Below, piece by piece: positions 10,901-22,995 of a stretch of 64,000 bases of DNA. The DNA is from Thermomonas paludicola. Lineage in GTDB: Bacteria; Pseudomonadota; Gammaproteobacteria; Xanthomonadales; Xanthomonadaceae. Location of the stretch: assembly GCF_024498955.1 (NCBI RefSeq), contig NZ_CP093311.1, forward strand, positions 1,550,001 through 1,614,000, in the 5' to 3' direction. The translations under genes and the position numbers were made by a program. A model generated the notes under the pieces. That model did not search any database. It worked only from the letters and a program-made list of their open reading frames with translations, and had not been told where the DNA came from. Position 1 is the first letter of the stretch; the number at the start of each line of letters is the position of its first letter.

Positions 10901-12895
10901 CAGCGCAACCTTCAATCCTTTTGCCGGGATGGGCTGACCGTTGCGGCCAAAGCGCATCAGCTCGAAGCCCGCATTGCCATTGGCATTGGCGCCGTCGGTA
11001 TCGTCGAACAGCGGACGCACGCCCACCAGCGCATCGGCCGGCCACAGGGTGCGGGCAACGCTGCGGTTGATGCTGCGCCCGCCCGTTTCGAACAGACTGC
11101 CGGACACGATGGCCTGCACGGGCGTGTCGCCTTTCACCTCGTCGGGCAGCGCGATGTCTTCCCGAAGCTCGCCACGTGCATCCAGGGTGGCATCCACCAC
11201 ATCCTTCGCGTCCTTCGGCAGCGCCACGGTGGGGTCGCCGAAGAACCAGCCTTTCAGCTGTTCCAGCGGGTGCTGGTCCACTTTCACCGCCAGCTTCGCG
11301 GTGAAGCGATTGCCGGATGCCGGCGCGCCGTACAGGTAGGCGCCCTTGGCATGCAGCGCGAACGGCTGGCCGCGACGCAGGATCGGCGCCGCGCTGTCCA
11401 GGTCCAGCTTCATGCGCTCGGGCAGGAATTCCTCGATGCGCAGGCTCATGCCCTGCACCGCTTCCTGGCTGGCCGGATCGGTACGGAACTCCACCTGCCA
11501 GCGCCCGGTGGGCGCTTCGACGGGAATGGCTTTTTCGAAGTGGAAGTAACCCTGCGCGCCGGGCTCGATGCGCGACTCCACGAACGTCTTGCCGTCCGGC
11601 TGCTTCAGCCGCACGAACAACGACTGGCTCTTGCCGTTCCTTGCCGCCACCGGCTTGCCATCAAAATCGCGCAGCAGTGCGGACACCCGCACGGTTTCAC
11701 CGGGACGGTAGAGGTCACGCCCGGCCCAGGCGAACACATCGAACCAGGCCTGTTCGCGTCCATCCACGGCAAATTCGGACAGATCCAGCGCCGGCTGGTT
11801 GAACGGCAACATCGACATGTCCTTGCCGTGCAGCGCCGTCAGCACATGTGCCGCGTCCAGGGTGTAATTGAGCAGCGCGTTGCCGTTGCTGTCGGTCTGG
11901 CCCTTGAACACCGGCTCGCCGCGCGCGTCCAGCACCTTCAATTCCACGCCAGCGATGCCGTCGCCGTCGGCCAGCGATGCCGTGTGGACAAAGAGCTTGT
12001 CCTTGTAGGCGCGCACGTGCAGGCCGATGTCGCTGACGCTGAAGAAGGCGACATCGAACTCACCCTTGAAGGTGCCGGTCTTCTTCATCACCGCGAAATA
12101 CAGCCCCGGCTTCTGCAGCTCGGCGATGCTCTGGATCGGCAGGTAGTTCAACACGCGCTCATTGCGTTCGCCGCCCAATACGAAGCGGTTCACGTACACC
12201 GGTTCTGCCAGTTTTGAAATCGGCGACCTGCTGTCCTCGTCGTCCGGGTCGTACCAGGACGGGTCGAGCTCCCAGTTGCTGCGGCTGCCGCCCCGCTGGT
12301 ATTCGGAAAAGAACTGCGGCAGCGCGGCGTCGCGCACGCGCAGGAACTCGACATCCACCTCATCCACGTTCACCGACACCACCGGCAATCCGCGCGATTC
12401 CCTTGCCGGAATCACGCTGCCTTGCGATGCAAACCCCACGGCCGGGTCCAGCTCGCCGGTGTACACCTTCAATTCGACCTCGCGGCCCAGCTTGCTGCCG
12501 TCGGCGGCGGTCAACTCACCGGAGAGCTTGACGGTGTAATGCTTGTCGGCTTCCACATAGGGAAAGCGCAGGGTCTTGCCGTCATCCGACAGCGTCCACC
12601 CGCTCTGCCCGTCGCCCTTGGCGTCGATGACCAGCAGTTTGTCGAAATCCTGCGTGCCCACCAAAGGGCGCGAGAATTCGACCGCGACCGCCAGCCCTTC
12701 CGAGCGCTGGTCGGGCCAGGCGCGCACCACGGCGAAGCCCTTCACGGTCTCGCGCTGGGCGTGAATCGCTTCGCCGCCTGCCGTTGGCAACTGCCCATCC
12801 GTATTGCGCTTGCAGGCGGGAAGCCCGACGGCCAGCAACAGGACCAGACTCAGCGCAAGCAGGGTGCGCAGCGAAGAAACGCGAGCAAACGTCAT
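7952..12895 (-). CDS. Alpha-2-macroglobulin lipoprotein (YfhM type)
   Basis: A giant periplasmic lipoprotein of 1647 residues thought to trap proteases that breach the outer membrane. The signal peptide ends in the lipobox LPAC (Cys28), followed by KRN. The many beta-sandwich MG domains are recognisable from repeated segments, and the reactive thioester motif CAEQ is at 1172-1175 within YPYGCAEQTTSKG, so this is the thioester-containing class. The C-terminal end holds a receptor-binding-like domain. Two earlier in-frame starts exist; the ATG at 12895 has GGATGG about ten bases upstream. It lies upstream of pbpC in one operon, the classic pairing that suggests coupling of protease defence to cell-wall repair. 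I cannot define the bait region. Confidence 0.93.
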   Translation of the reverse strand: MTFARVSSLRTLLALSLVLLLAVGLPACKRNTDGQLPTAGGEAIHAQRETVKGFAVVRAWPDQRSEGLAVAVEFSRPLVGTQDFDKLLVIDAKGDGQSGWTLSDDGKTLRFPYVEADKHYTVKLSGELTAADGSKLGREVELKVYTGELDPAVGFASQGSVIPARESRGLPVVSVNVDEVDVEFLRVRDAALPQFFSEYQRGGSRSNWELDPSWYDPDDEDSRSPISKLAEPVYVNRFVLGGERNERVLNYLPIQSIAELQKPGLYFAVMKKTGTFKGEFDVAFFSVSDIGLHVRAYKDKLFVHTASLADGDGIAGVELKVLDARGEPVFKGQTDSNGNALLNYTLDAAHVLTALHGKDMSMLPFNQPALDLSEFAVDGREQAWFDVFAWAGRDLYRPGETVRVSALLRDFDGKPVAARNGKSQSLFVRLKQPDGKTFVESRIEPGAQGYFHFEKAIPVEAPTGRWQVEFRTDPASQEAVQGMSLRIEEFLPERMKLDLDSAAPILRRGQPFALHAKGAYLYGAPASGNRFTAKLAVKVDQHPLEQLKGWFFGDPTVALPKDAKDVVDATLDARGELREDIALPDEVKGDTPVQAIVSGSLFETGGRSINRSVARTLWPADALVGVRPLFDDTDGANANGNAGFELMRFGRNGQPIPAKGLKVALVRELRDYHWTHDSSSGWSYDFTRRYKTVETRTVDAGATAARIDMPVEWGDYRLEVFDPATRLTMRYPFHAGWGWGDENRGLDARPDKVKLALDKAGYRTGDKLKVTLTPPHAGKGLVMVESDRMLFLQSVDVKAGTVVEIPVTAEWERHDVYITALVFRGGSAASKITPARAVGEVFVPMDRQARRVAVGLSVKKQVRPELPLQVTVSAPQLAGKQAFATVSAVDVGILNITGFPVPDANAHFFAQRRLGVDAYDIYGRVIESFEGGLAKLRFGGDMALAALPQARRPTARVQTVDLFSGPVQLDAKGIARIALNVPDFNGTLRVSALVYSDAQYGNRDAEVVVRAPIVAEASMPRAMAPGDRGTVTLDITNYTGKAGEFKLQVSGIGPASIGDGGRSLKLGSEAKTTVSFPLAAQEGFGVAQVRVRVDGNGAKVDRKYDLPVRPAWPSVLRSRSEVLAAGEAVRMDATLADGLMPGSVRARMLVSALPPLPFGAALKGALDYPYGCAEQTTSKGYAALELDADTAQRFGVQGLDAGKRRARMEGAFGRLASMQVGSGHFSMWGDDDNVDPLLTPYIVEFLLDARQAGFAVPDAMLQNALQRLNEDLLAGGSEFYGRDHRQYLKFAYQAYAGYVLARVNRAPLGTLRALYDNDRKQALKGLPLVQLGLALAMQGDKARGEKAIAAGFAFTGDRQGWLGDYGTPLRDKALMIAMTHERGYAKPAYDAQVIELGRELDARRRASPWFWLSTQEQIALARLGKVLLVSQKKQVAGTLSVAGKEEAIAAARSFAREVDYADLARGLRFLPRGEPPFYASLDVAGVPRRAPAPDQRVIKVERTLYGVDGKPWTPRPLKEGEALIVRVAITADRNMPDALLTDLLPAGLEIENFNLGDARQWADVVVDGINIDERSDAASVLHEEFREDRYVAALKLDAGDTAHVFYLVRAVTPGVYTVPPPLVEDMYRPDLRGVGRAVPASITVVQP

Positions 12896-13010
12896 GGCGG
12901 TATCCATCCCGGGCAGTCCGCCGCGAGTATAGGCCGCGCCACGCCGCGATGGCGGCGGCATAGGCGCGGCGCACCGTGCAATCGCGCAACCCGTTCCCGC
13001 GCAGGTTCGC

Positions 13011-14114
13011 TCAGGGATTCAGCCGTGACCAGGACGCGACCAGCGCGTCCTGGACCGCATGCGCGCCTGCCCACGCCGACAACTGCAGCAGGCAGTCATC
13101 GCGTTCCATCGCCCCCTGGCGGTACAACATCGCCAGCGCCGCCGCCACGCGCCCGGCGCAAAGCGCACGCCCCAGGGCATCAGCGGGCATCGCGTCCAGC
13201 TGCTGCGCGTCCAGCGCGGCGCCGATGCGTTCGGACATCTCCCACGACGCCGCGATGCTGCGCGCCACCGGCGCAGAGTACGCGTCCAGCACGCGGGCAA
13301 CCGTGCGGGGGTCGGGCCGCAGTTGCGGATGCAGGGCGTAGCTGTCACGCAGCGCCTGCGCGACCAGGATGGCGCCCAGGCCGTGCAGCAGCCCCAGCAG
13401 CTGCGCGGAGAATGCATCGTCCTTGCGATGCGCGCCCCGGACCAGCCCCGATGCAAAGTCCGCCGCCAGGCGCGTGTGCTCCCAGATCAACACGGGAAGT
13501 TGCCCGAATGCCGAGTCCCCGGTCTGCATGACCGGCTGCACCAGTGCTGCCGCAACAACCGGGCGCAGCCCGTCCAGGCCCAGCAACGACGCCGCCCGCA
13601 TCAGGCTTTCCACGGGTTCCTTCTGGGTCCGGTAATAGGGGCTATTGGCGATTCTCAGCAGATTGGCAGACAGCACCGGGTCTTCCGCGATGACGCCGGT
13701 GATGCGCTCCAGCGACGCCTCCGGATCGTTGATCGCGCGCATCAGCTTCGGCAACAACTGCGGCCGCCGCGGCATGTGCCGGGCGTGGAACTCCGATCGC
13801 TCCAGCAAATTGGCGCATGCATTGGCAACGTCCGCATGCCGGGCCATCTCTGCCGTGGAAGGCTCGGCGCCTGCCGCCGTCCCGGCGAACGGCAGGGCAT
13901 GCAGACGGAAAAGCAGTTCGCGGCCATCCGCAATGACCGCGACGGCATTGTCGACTTGCAGCGCCGGCCCAACCTGCGGCGGCAATGGCGCTGCACCGCT
14001 TGCTGTTGAAGCGGGCGCCTGCGAACTGCGCCCAGCGCGCCGCTTCAGCGCCAGCGCCGCCACGACCGACAGGGCAGGCACGCCGGCCGCAAGCATCCAT
14101 CCCAACGCGCCCAT
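13011..14114 (-). CDS. HDOD-domain signalling protein with N-terminal membrane anchor
   Basis: A 367-residue protein with one hydrophobic segment at the extreme N-terminus (about residues 3-22) followed by basic residues. A Pro/Ala-rich linker comes next, then an HDOD domain (about 115-310). The HDOD core is seen in LPKLMRAINDPEASLERITG, in EDPVLSANLLRIANSPYY and in the later segment centred on ASLLGLDGLRPVV. HDOD domains are catalytically inactive HD-like modules used in two-component, c-di-GMP and motility regulation. No receiver, EAL or GGDEF domain is attached here. The partner and the signal are unknown. It sits between the alpha-2-macroglobulin gene and gyrA, with no visible functional link. 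Confidence 0.8.
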   Translation of the reverse strand: MGALGWMLAAGVPALSVVAALALKRRAGRSSQAPASTASGAAPLPPQVGPALQVDNAVAVIADGRELLFRLHALPFAGTAAGAEPSTAEMARHADVANACANLLERSEFHARHMPRRPQLLPKLMRAINDPEASLERITGVIAEDPVLSANLLRIANSPYYRTQKEPVESLMRAASLLGLDGLRPVVAAALVQPVMQTGDSAFGQLPVLIWEHTRLAADFASGLVRGAHRKDDAFSAQLLGLLHGLGAILVAQALRDSYALHPQLRPDPRTVARVLDAYSAPVARSIAASWEMSERIGAALDAQQLDAMPADALGRALCAGRVAAALAMLYRQGAMERDDCLLQLSAWAGAHAVQDALVASWSRLNP

Positions 14115-14165
14115 TCAACCCCTGCCGATGTCAGTCCCTGTCACCCATCTTGCCACCGTGGGCAC

Positions 14166-16730
<2,565 letters not shown>

Positions 16731-16824
16731 CGTGCGTCCGTTTCGTAGCGTGGTGTTCGGCCCGCGCGCAGGCTGCGGAAACGTGTTCCGCAAGCGCGTT
16801 TGGCGGGAATTTCAACAACGGGAA

Positions 16825-16833
16825 ATCATACCA
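16825..16833 (-). promoter_or_regulatory. Candidate extended -10 promoter of gyrA
   Basis: On the minus strand TGGTATGAT combines the TGn extension with TATGAT (5/6 to consensus). It would give a leader of roughly 90 bases. That leader contains a perfect 7-bp inverted repeat, TGCGGAA/TTCCGCA (16774-16780 and 16786-16792). No clear -35 hexamer is seen, as expected for an extended -10 promoter. Confidence 0.45.
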
Positions 16834-16923
16834 TCCAAGGGCATCGAAAGCACCCTTAGATGCCCGCTGGATCAAGGGCTTGCGATATGTTCGCGACAGG
16901 CGCGCGCGATCAATGCAAACGCG

Positions 16924-17988
16924 TCATTGCGCCGCGAACAACGCCCGCATCTTGTCGGCGCCTGGCTGCAGCACCACGCCCTTCTCGGTCACGATGGCGT
17001 CGATGAGCGCGTGCGGGGTCACGTCGAACACCGGGTTCCAGGCGCGCACGCCCTCCGCCACCACGCGCTTGCCACGGAACGCCAACAGTTCCGCAGGGTC
17101 GCGCTGTTCGATTTCAATCGCATCGCCGGCGGCGGTGGCCATGTCAACCGTGGACGACGGCGCCACCACCATGAATTTGACACCGTGATGCCTGGCTGCG
17201 ATGGCGAGCTGGTAGGTGCCGATCTTGTTGGCGGTGTCGCCGTTGGCGCAAATGCGGTCTGCGCCCACCACGATCCACTGCACCTGCCCAGTTTTCATCA
17301 GGTGGGCGGCGGCGGAATCCACGATGAGCGTGGCGTCGATTCCATCCTGGCTCAGCTCCCATGCCGTCAGGCGTGCGCCCTGGTTCCACGGCCGGGTTTC
17401 GGTGGCAAACACACGCCCGATACGCTGCTCGGCCACCCCGGCGCGAATCACTCCCAGCGCGGTGCCGAAACCGGCGGTGGCCAACGAGCCGGTATTGCAG
17501 TGGGTGAGCACGCCGCTGCCGGGCTCGATCAGCGCCGCACCGGCGCGGCCCATGGCGCGGTTGGCGGCCAGATCCTCGGTCTCGATCGCGCGCGCCTCGC
17601 GTTCCAGCGCCTCGCACCAGTCCGCGCCGCTGCGCGCCAGCACGCCGCGCATGCGCGCCAGCGCCCAGGCCAGGTTGACGGCAGTCGGCCGCGCGGCATG
17701 CAAGCGCTGTATTGCCGGCTCCAGCCGCCGCAGCGCTTCAGCCGAATCGTTGGTTTCCAGGCCACGCCCAGCCAGCACCACGCCCCAGGCAGCGGCAATG
17801 CCGATCGCCGGCGCGCCGCGCACGACCAGCGCGCGGATGGCGTCGGCCACTTCCTCGCTGCTGCGGCAAGCTTCGTGAACCAGGGTAAATGGCAGGACGC
17901 GCTGATCCAGCAGTTCCAGCGCCTCGCCCGTCCAGCGGATGGGGCGAACATGGTCGTAGCGGTCGTACACAAAATCGGCTTCGGTCAT
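16924..17988 (-). CDS. mtnA: S-methyl-5-thioribose-1-phosphate isomerase
   Basis: A 354-residue isomerase of the methionine salvage pathway that converts methylthioribose-1-phosphate to methylthioribulose-1-phosphate. It belongs to the eIF2B-like MtnA family. The catalytic Cys164 lies in [19 protein letters not shown], and the catalytic Asp244 lies in [34 protein letters not shown] is the substrate-phosphate region. [14 protein letters not shown] near residue 60 is also diagnostic. A GTG two codons upstream is possible, but the ATG at 17988 sits six bases after a TTTAAT box. The other mtn genes are not in the window. gyrA is the unrelated downstream neighbour. Confidence 0.95.
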   Translation of the reverse strand: MTEADFVYDRYDHVRPIRWTGEALELLDQRVLPFTLVHEACRSSEEVADAIRALVVRGAPAIGIAAAWGVVLAGRGLETNDSAEALRRLEPAIQRLHAARPTAVNLAWALARMRGVLARSGADWCEALEREARAIETEDLAANRAMGRAGAALIEPGSGVLTHCNTGSLATAGFGTALGVIRAGVAEQRIGRVFATETRPWNQGARLTAWELSQDGIDATLIVDSAAAHLMKTGQVQWIVVGADRICANGDTANKIGTYQLAIAARHHGVKFMVVAPSSTVDMATAAGDAIEIEQRDPAELLAFRGKRVVAEGVRAWNPVFDVTPHALIDAIVTEKGVVLQPGADKMRALFAAQ

Positions 17989-17994
17989 GCGCAC

Positions 17995-18000
17995 ATTAAA
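17995..18000 (-). promoter_or_regulatory. Candidate -10 element for leaderless mtnA mRNA
   Basis: On the minus strand TTTAAT is followed by GTGCGC and then the ATG at 17988, the same 6-base spacing as before the LOG and aldehyde dehydrogenase genes. No good -35 hexamer is visible. Confidence 0.4.
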
Positions 18001-18025
18001 CCATGACCATCATCACGCTTCGCCC

Positions 18026-18058
18026 ACATGGCCGGTGCAATGCGCGCACCGGCCATGT
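18026..18058. terminator. Perfect 13-bp hairpin between the DUF3011 gene and mtnA
   Basis: Arms ACATGGCCGGTGC and GCACCGGCCATGT enclose a 7-base loop. It lies just beyond the DUF3011 stop and upstream of the mtnA promoter. There is no U-tract on either side, so it may be a transcript-end stabiliser or a factor-dependent terminator. Confidence 0.5.
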
Positions 18059-18081
18059 CGCAGGTGATGCAACCGCCTCGC

Positions 18082-18621
18082 TCAGAAGCTGCGGAACTCC
18101 GCCCGGCAGCCGCGCGCCACCCAGATGCCGTAGCGCCCATATCCCCAACTGCGGCCTTCGATGCAGGGGGCATTGGAAAGCTGGCGGATCAGGCGCACGC
18201 CGGCCCGGGTATTGGCCGCGCATTCGGTGTAACGGCCACCGTTGGACTCGCAGACAAACGAGCGACCGCCAATGCCGTGATCATTCCAGCCGCCGTTGCC
18301 CCAGCCGCCGTTGCCTCGACCGCCATGATCCCAACCGCCGTGGCGGCGAACGGAAATGAACTCTGCGCGGCACCCCTGCGCCACCCAAACGCCGCGACGG
18401 CTCTGGCCCCAGCTGCGGCCTTCGATGCAGGGCGAACGCGACAATTGGCGCAGCAACTGCAAGCGCCCACCGTCGGTGGCGCATTCGCGGCTGCGCCCAT
18501 CAATGGATTCACAGCGCACCACGTCGCCGCGATAGCCATTGGGGCCGTAATTCTGGGCGGCCGCTGGCACGGCAGCGGATGCGGCAAGCACGGTGGCGGC
18601 AACAGCAATCAGGGTGCGCAT
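18082..18621 (-). CDS. Secreted DUF3011 protein with two tandem copies of the domain
   Basis: A 179-residue exported protein of unknown function. A cleavable signal peptide covers residues 1-23 (ending AVPAAAQ). Two homologous ~60-residue units follow. Each contains a C-E-S motif (RCES / VCES), an EC(A)-type Cys, a repeated SPCIEGRSWG or APCIEGRSWG, and a closing WVAxGCRAEF. Each unit has four cysteines, suggesting two disulfides per unit. The linker between them is Gly/His/Trp-rich (HGGWDHGGRGNGGWGNGGW). DUF3011 proteins are common in Xanthomonadaceae, and no activity is established. GGAGG precedes the ATG at good spacing. It lies between epmA and mtnA on the same strand. Confidence 0.85.
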   Translation of the reverse strand: MRTLIAVAATVLAASAAVPAAAQNYGPNGYRGDVVRCESIDGRSRECATDGGRLQLLRQLSRSPCIEGRSWGQSRRGVWVAQGCRAEFISVRRHGGWDHGGRGNGGWGNGGWNDHGIGGRSFVCESNGGRYTECAANTRAGVRLIRQLSNAPCIEGRSWGYGRYGIWVARGCRAEFRSF

Positions 18622-18701
18622 GATCCAATTCCTCCTTCCTTCGGCCCGGCATGGGCGCGATCCTCAGCCTCGAATGTAGGCATCGCGCATTAACGGCAGG
18701 C

Positions 18702-18720
18702 AAAAATGCGGGGCGTCCCC
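18702..18720 (-). terminator. Weak terminator-like hairpin after epmA
   Basis: On the minus strand GGGG-ACG-CCCC is followed by GC and five U residues. The 4-bp stem is short, but its position about 30 bases after the epmA stop fits a terminator. Confidence 0.35.
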
Positions 18721-18752
18721 AACCACCGGACATTACGCATTCAGTTTCACGT

Positions 18753-19724
18753 TCAGGAATGCGCGGAGTCGAACGCCAGCACGTCGGCGATCTTCTCCGT
18801 GCCCAGCAGCGCCATCAGCAGGCGATCCACGCCAACCGCCACGCCTGCGCAGGCCGGCAGGCCGTGTTCCAGCGCCGCCAACAGCGCGCCATCCACCGGA
18901 ATCGCCGGCAGCCCGCGCTGTGCGCGCATGGTGGCGTCGCGCTCGAAGCGCGCACACTGTTCCGCCGAATCGCACAGTTCGTGGTAGCCGTTGGCGATTT
19001 CCAGCGGGCCGAGATACAGCTCGAAGCGCTCGGCCACCGGCGGATCGCCCTCGCGGATGCGCGCCAGCGCCGCCTGCGACGCCGGCCAGTCATGCACCGC
19101 CAGCAGCATGTCGGCGCCGAACAGGGGCTGCAGACGATGGGTCATCAGCAAATCCAGCCAGTCGTCTCGGGTCAGGCCGTCGGGATCGATCGCCACCTCG
19201 CCCAGCGCGTTGCGCAGGGTCTCGATGCCGGCGGTCAGCGGATCGAGTTGCAAGCGCTGCCAATACAGATCGCGGAACGTGGTGACCACCGGTGCGACGT
19301 CGCGCCCCACCAGCGCCAGCGCGGCGCGCACCAGCTCGACGGTCTCGTGGAGCAGGCGCAGGTGATCCCAGCCGACGCGGTACCACTCCAGCATGGTGAA
19401 CTCGGGGTTGTGCCGGCCACCGGCCTCGCCGTCGCGGAATACGCGGCCCAGCTCGTAGCAGTCGCCGACGCCCGCCGCCAGCAGGCGCTTCAGCGCGAAC
19501 TCGGGGGACGTGCGCAGCCAGCGCGTGCGCGGCGCGCCGTCGGTGCGCCCGGAAAACTCCAGTGCGAACGAGGCGATGTTCGGCTCGGTGTTGCCGGCCA
19601 GCGACAGCGCCGGGGTTTCGACTTCCAGTACGTTTCGGGCGTGGAAGAACTCCCGGACAAGGCGGTTGAAGCGGGCGCGCAGGCGGAGGGCGTCGAGCGT
19701 GGCGGTGGGTTGCCAATCCGTCAT
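18753..19724 (-). CDS. epmA: Elongation factor P--(R)-beta-lysine ligase (GenX/PoxA)
   Basis: A 323-residue truncated class II lysyl-tRNA synthetase paralogue that attaches (R)-beta-lysine to a conserved Lys of EF-P, helping ribosomes pass polyproline stretches. It consists only of the catalytic core, with no anticodon-binding domain. Motif 2 is seen in RVFRDGEAGGRHNPEFTMLE, and motif 3 in GVAVGVDRLLMALLG. LEIANGYHEL in the C-terminal third is a GenX hallmark. The ATG at 19724 gives a length close to the 325 residues of E. coli EpmA; an earlier in-frame start falls in sequence next to a REP-like pair. The partner aminomutase epmB and efp are not in the window. Confidence 0.94.
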   Translation of the reverse strand: MTDWQPTATLDALRLRARFNRLVREFFHARNVLEVETPALSLAGNTEPNIASFALEFSGRTDGAPRTRWLRTSPEFALKRLLAAGVGDCYELGRVFRDGEAGGRHNPEFTMLEWYRVGWDHLRLLHETVELVRAALALVGRDVAPVVTTFRDLYWQRLQLDPLTAGIETLRNALGEVAIDPDGLTRDDWLDLLMTHRLQPLFGADMLLAVHDWPASQAALARIREGDPPVAERFELYLGPLEIANGYHELCDSAEQCARFERDATMRAQRGLPAIPVDGALLAALEHGLPACAGVAVGVDRLLMALLGTEKIADVLAFDSAHS

Positions 19725-19758
19725 GGCCTGTCCCACTCGCTCTGGCAATGCTCTAGCC

Positions 19759-19843
19759 CGTCATTCCCGCGAAGGCGGGGCTCCAGTCCTCGATGCAATT
19801 CCAGAAAAGCAAAATCCGGAATTCCGCCTTCGCGGGGTTGACG
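19759..19843. repeat. REP-like inverted pair, family A, copy 2
   Basis: The left unit begins CGTCATTCCCGCGAAGGCGG and the right unit is a slightly degenerate reverse complement (GGAATTCCGCCTTCGCGGGG, then TTGACGG). The pair sits between ligA and epmA, both transcribed leftwards. Total span and unit spacing match the copies at 1812 and 28456. Confidence 0.85.
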
Positions 19844-19866
19844 GGCAAGAGCGGACACAAGAGCAG

Positions 19867-22266
<2,400 letters not shown>

Positions 22267-22983
22267 TTACCAGCGCGCGCCCTTGCCAAGGGGCGCCACC
22301 GTGGCCTGCCGATCGTAGCTGCGCAATTCCTCGCGAATGTGCTGGATGCGCTGGCGGCCCAGCGCGTTGCGTTCTTCGTCGAGCACCACGCCGTCCAACA
22401 GGCTCGCCATTCGCTGCGCGGCAGGCTCCATGGTTTCCCACGCATCCAGCGCCGGAATCGGCGCAGGCAGGGTCAGGAAAAAGGCGATCGCCGGCGTTTC
22501 GAGCTCGCCGATGCGGGCCATGTCGAAACTGCCGGGCTTGATGATGTTGGCCACGCTGAAAATCGGCCCGACCTCGGGCCGTCCATCCACCAGGCGATGG
22601 AACACGCCCATGTAGCCAAAGGCCAGACCGGCTTTTTCGGCGGCCACCACGATATCGGTGCCGCGCAGGACGCAGCCGGACTTGGCCGCCACATACAGGG
22701 CGATGATGCGGTCGAACTGCTCCACCGGCCGCCTGCCCAGTTCATCCTGCGACACGCCTGTGCCCAGCGGCAGTTCGTCCTGGGTGGCGTTGTCATCATT
22801 CCAGTCGCTGCCTGCCGGCTCGCCCATGCCCGGCGCCTGCCGCGTCGCGGCATCGCGGGCCGCCTCGCGCGGCACGCGTCGACCTTGTCCGCCAGTGCGG
22901 CTGCGACCGAAGAAAATGATGGCGCCCAGCAACAACGACATCGCCACGGCGATGCCAATGCGCAACAGGGTCATGTCAGACAT
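22267..22983 (-). CDS. zipA: Cell division protein ZipA
   Basis: A 238-residue bitopic inner-membrane protein that tethers FtsZ to the membrane. The N-terminal transmembrane helix is at about residues 4-24 (LLRIGIAVAMSLLLGAIIFF), followed by a basic patch (GRSRTGGQGRR). A short Pro/Asp-rich linker leads to the globular FtsZ-binding domain (about 85-210), seen in FDRIIALYVAAKSG and GYMGVFHR. The linker is much shorter than in E. coli ZipA (328 residues). GAGGAG eight bases upstream fixes the ATG at 22983. The gene starts 12 bases after smc stops. Confidence 0.9.
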   Translation of the reverse strand: MSDMTLLRIGIAVAMSLLLGAIIFFGRSRTGGQGRRVPREAARDAATRQAPGMGEPAGSDWNDDNATQDELPLGTGVSQDELGRRPVEQFDRIIALYVAAKSGCVLRGTDIVVAAEKAGLAFGYMGVFHRLVDGRPEVGPIFSVANIIKPGSFDMARIGELETPAIAFFLTLPAPIPALDAWETMEPAAQRMASLLDGVVLDEERNALGRQRIQHIREELRSYDRQATVAPLGKGARW

Positions 22984-22995
22984 CGGCAAATCTCC

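Noticed and set aside
7778..12217. A 1479-codon open frame opposite the alpha-2-macroglobulin gene
   Set aside because: The composition is shadow-like (Arg, His and Gln), it has no ribosome-binding site, and the minus-strand gene has clear motifs throughout.
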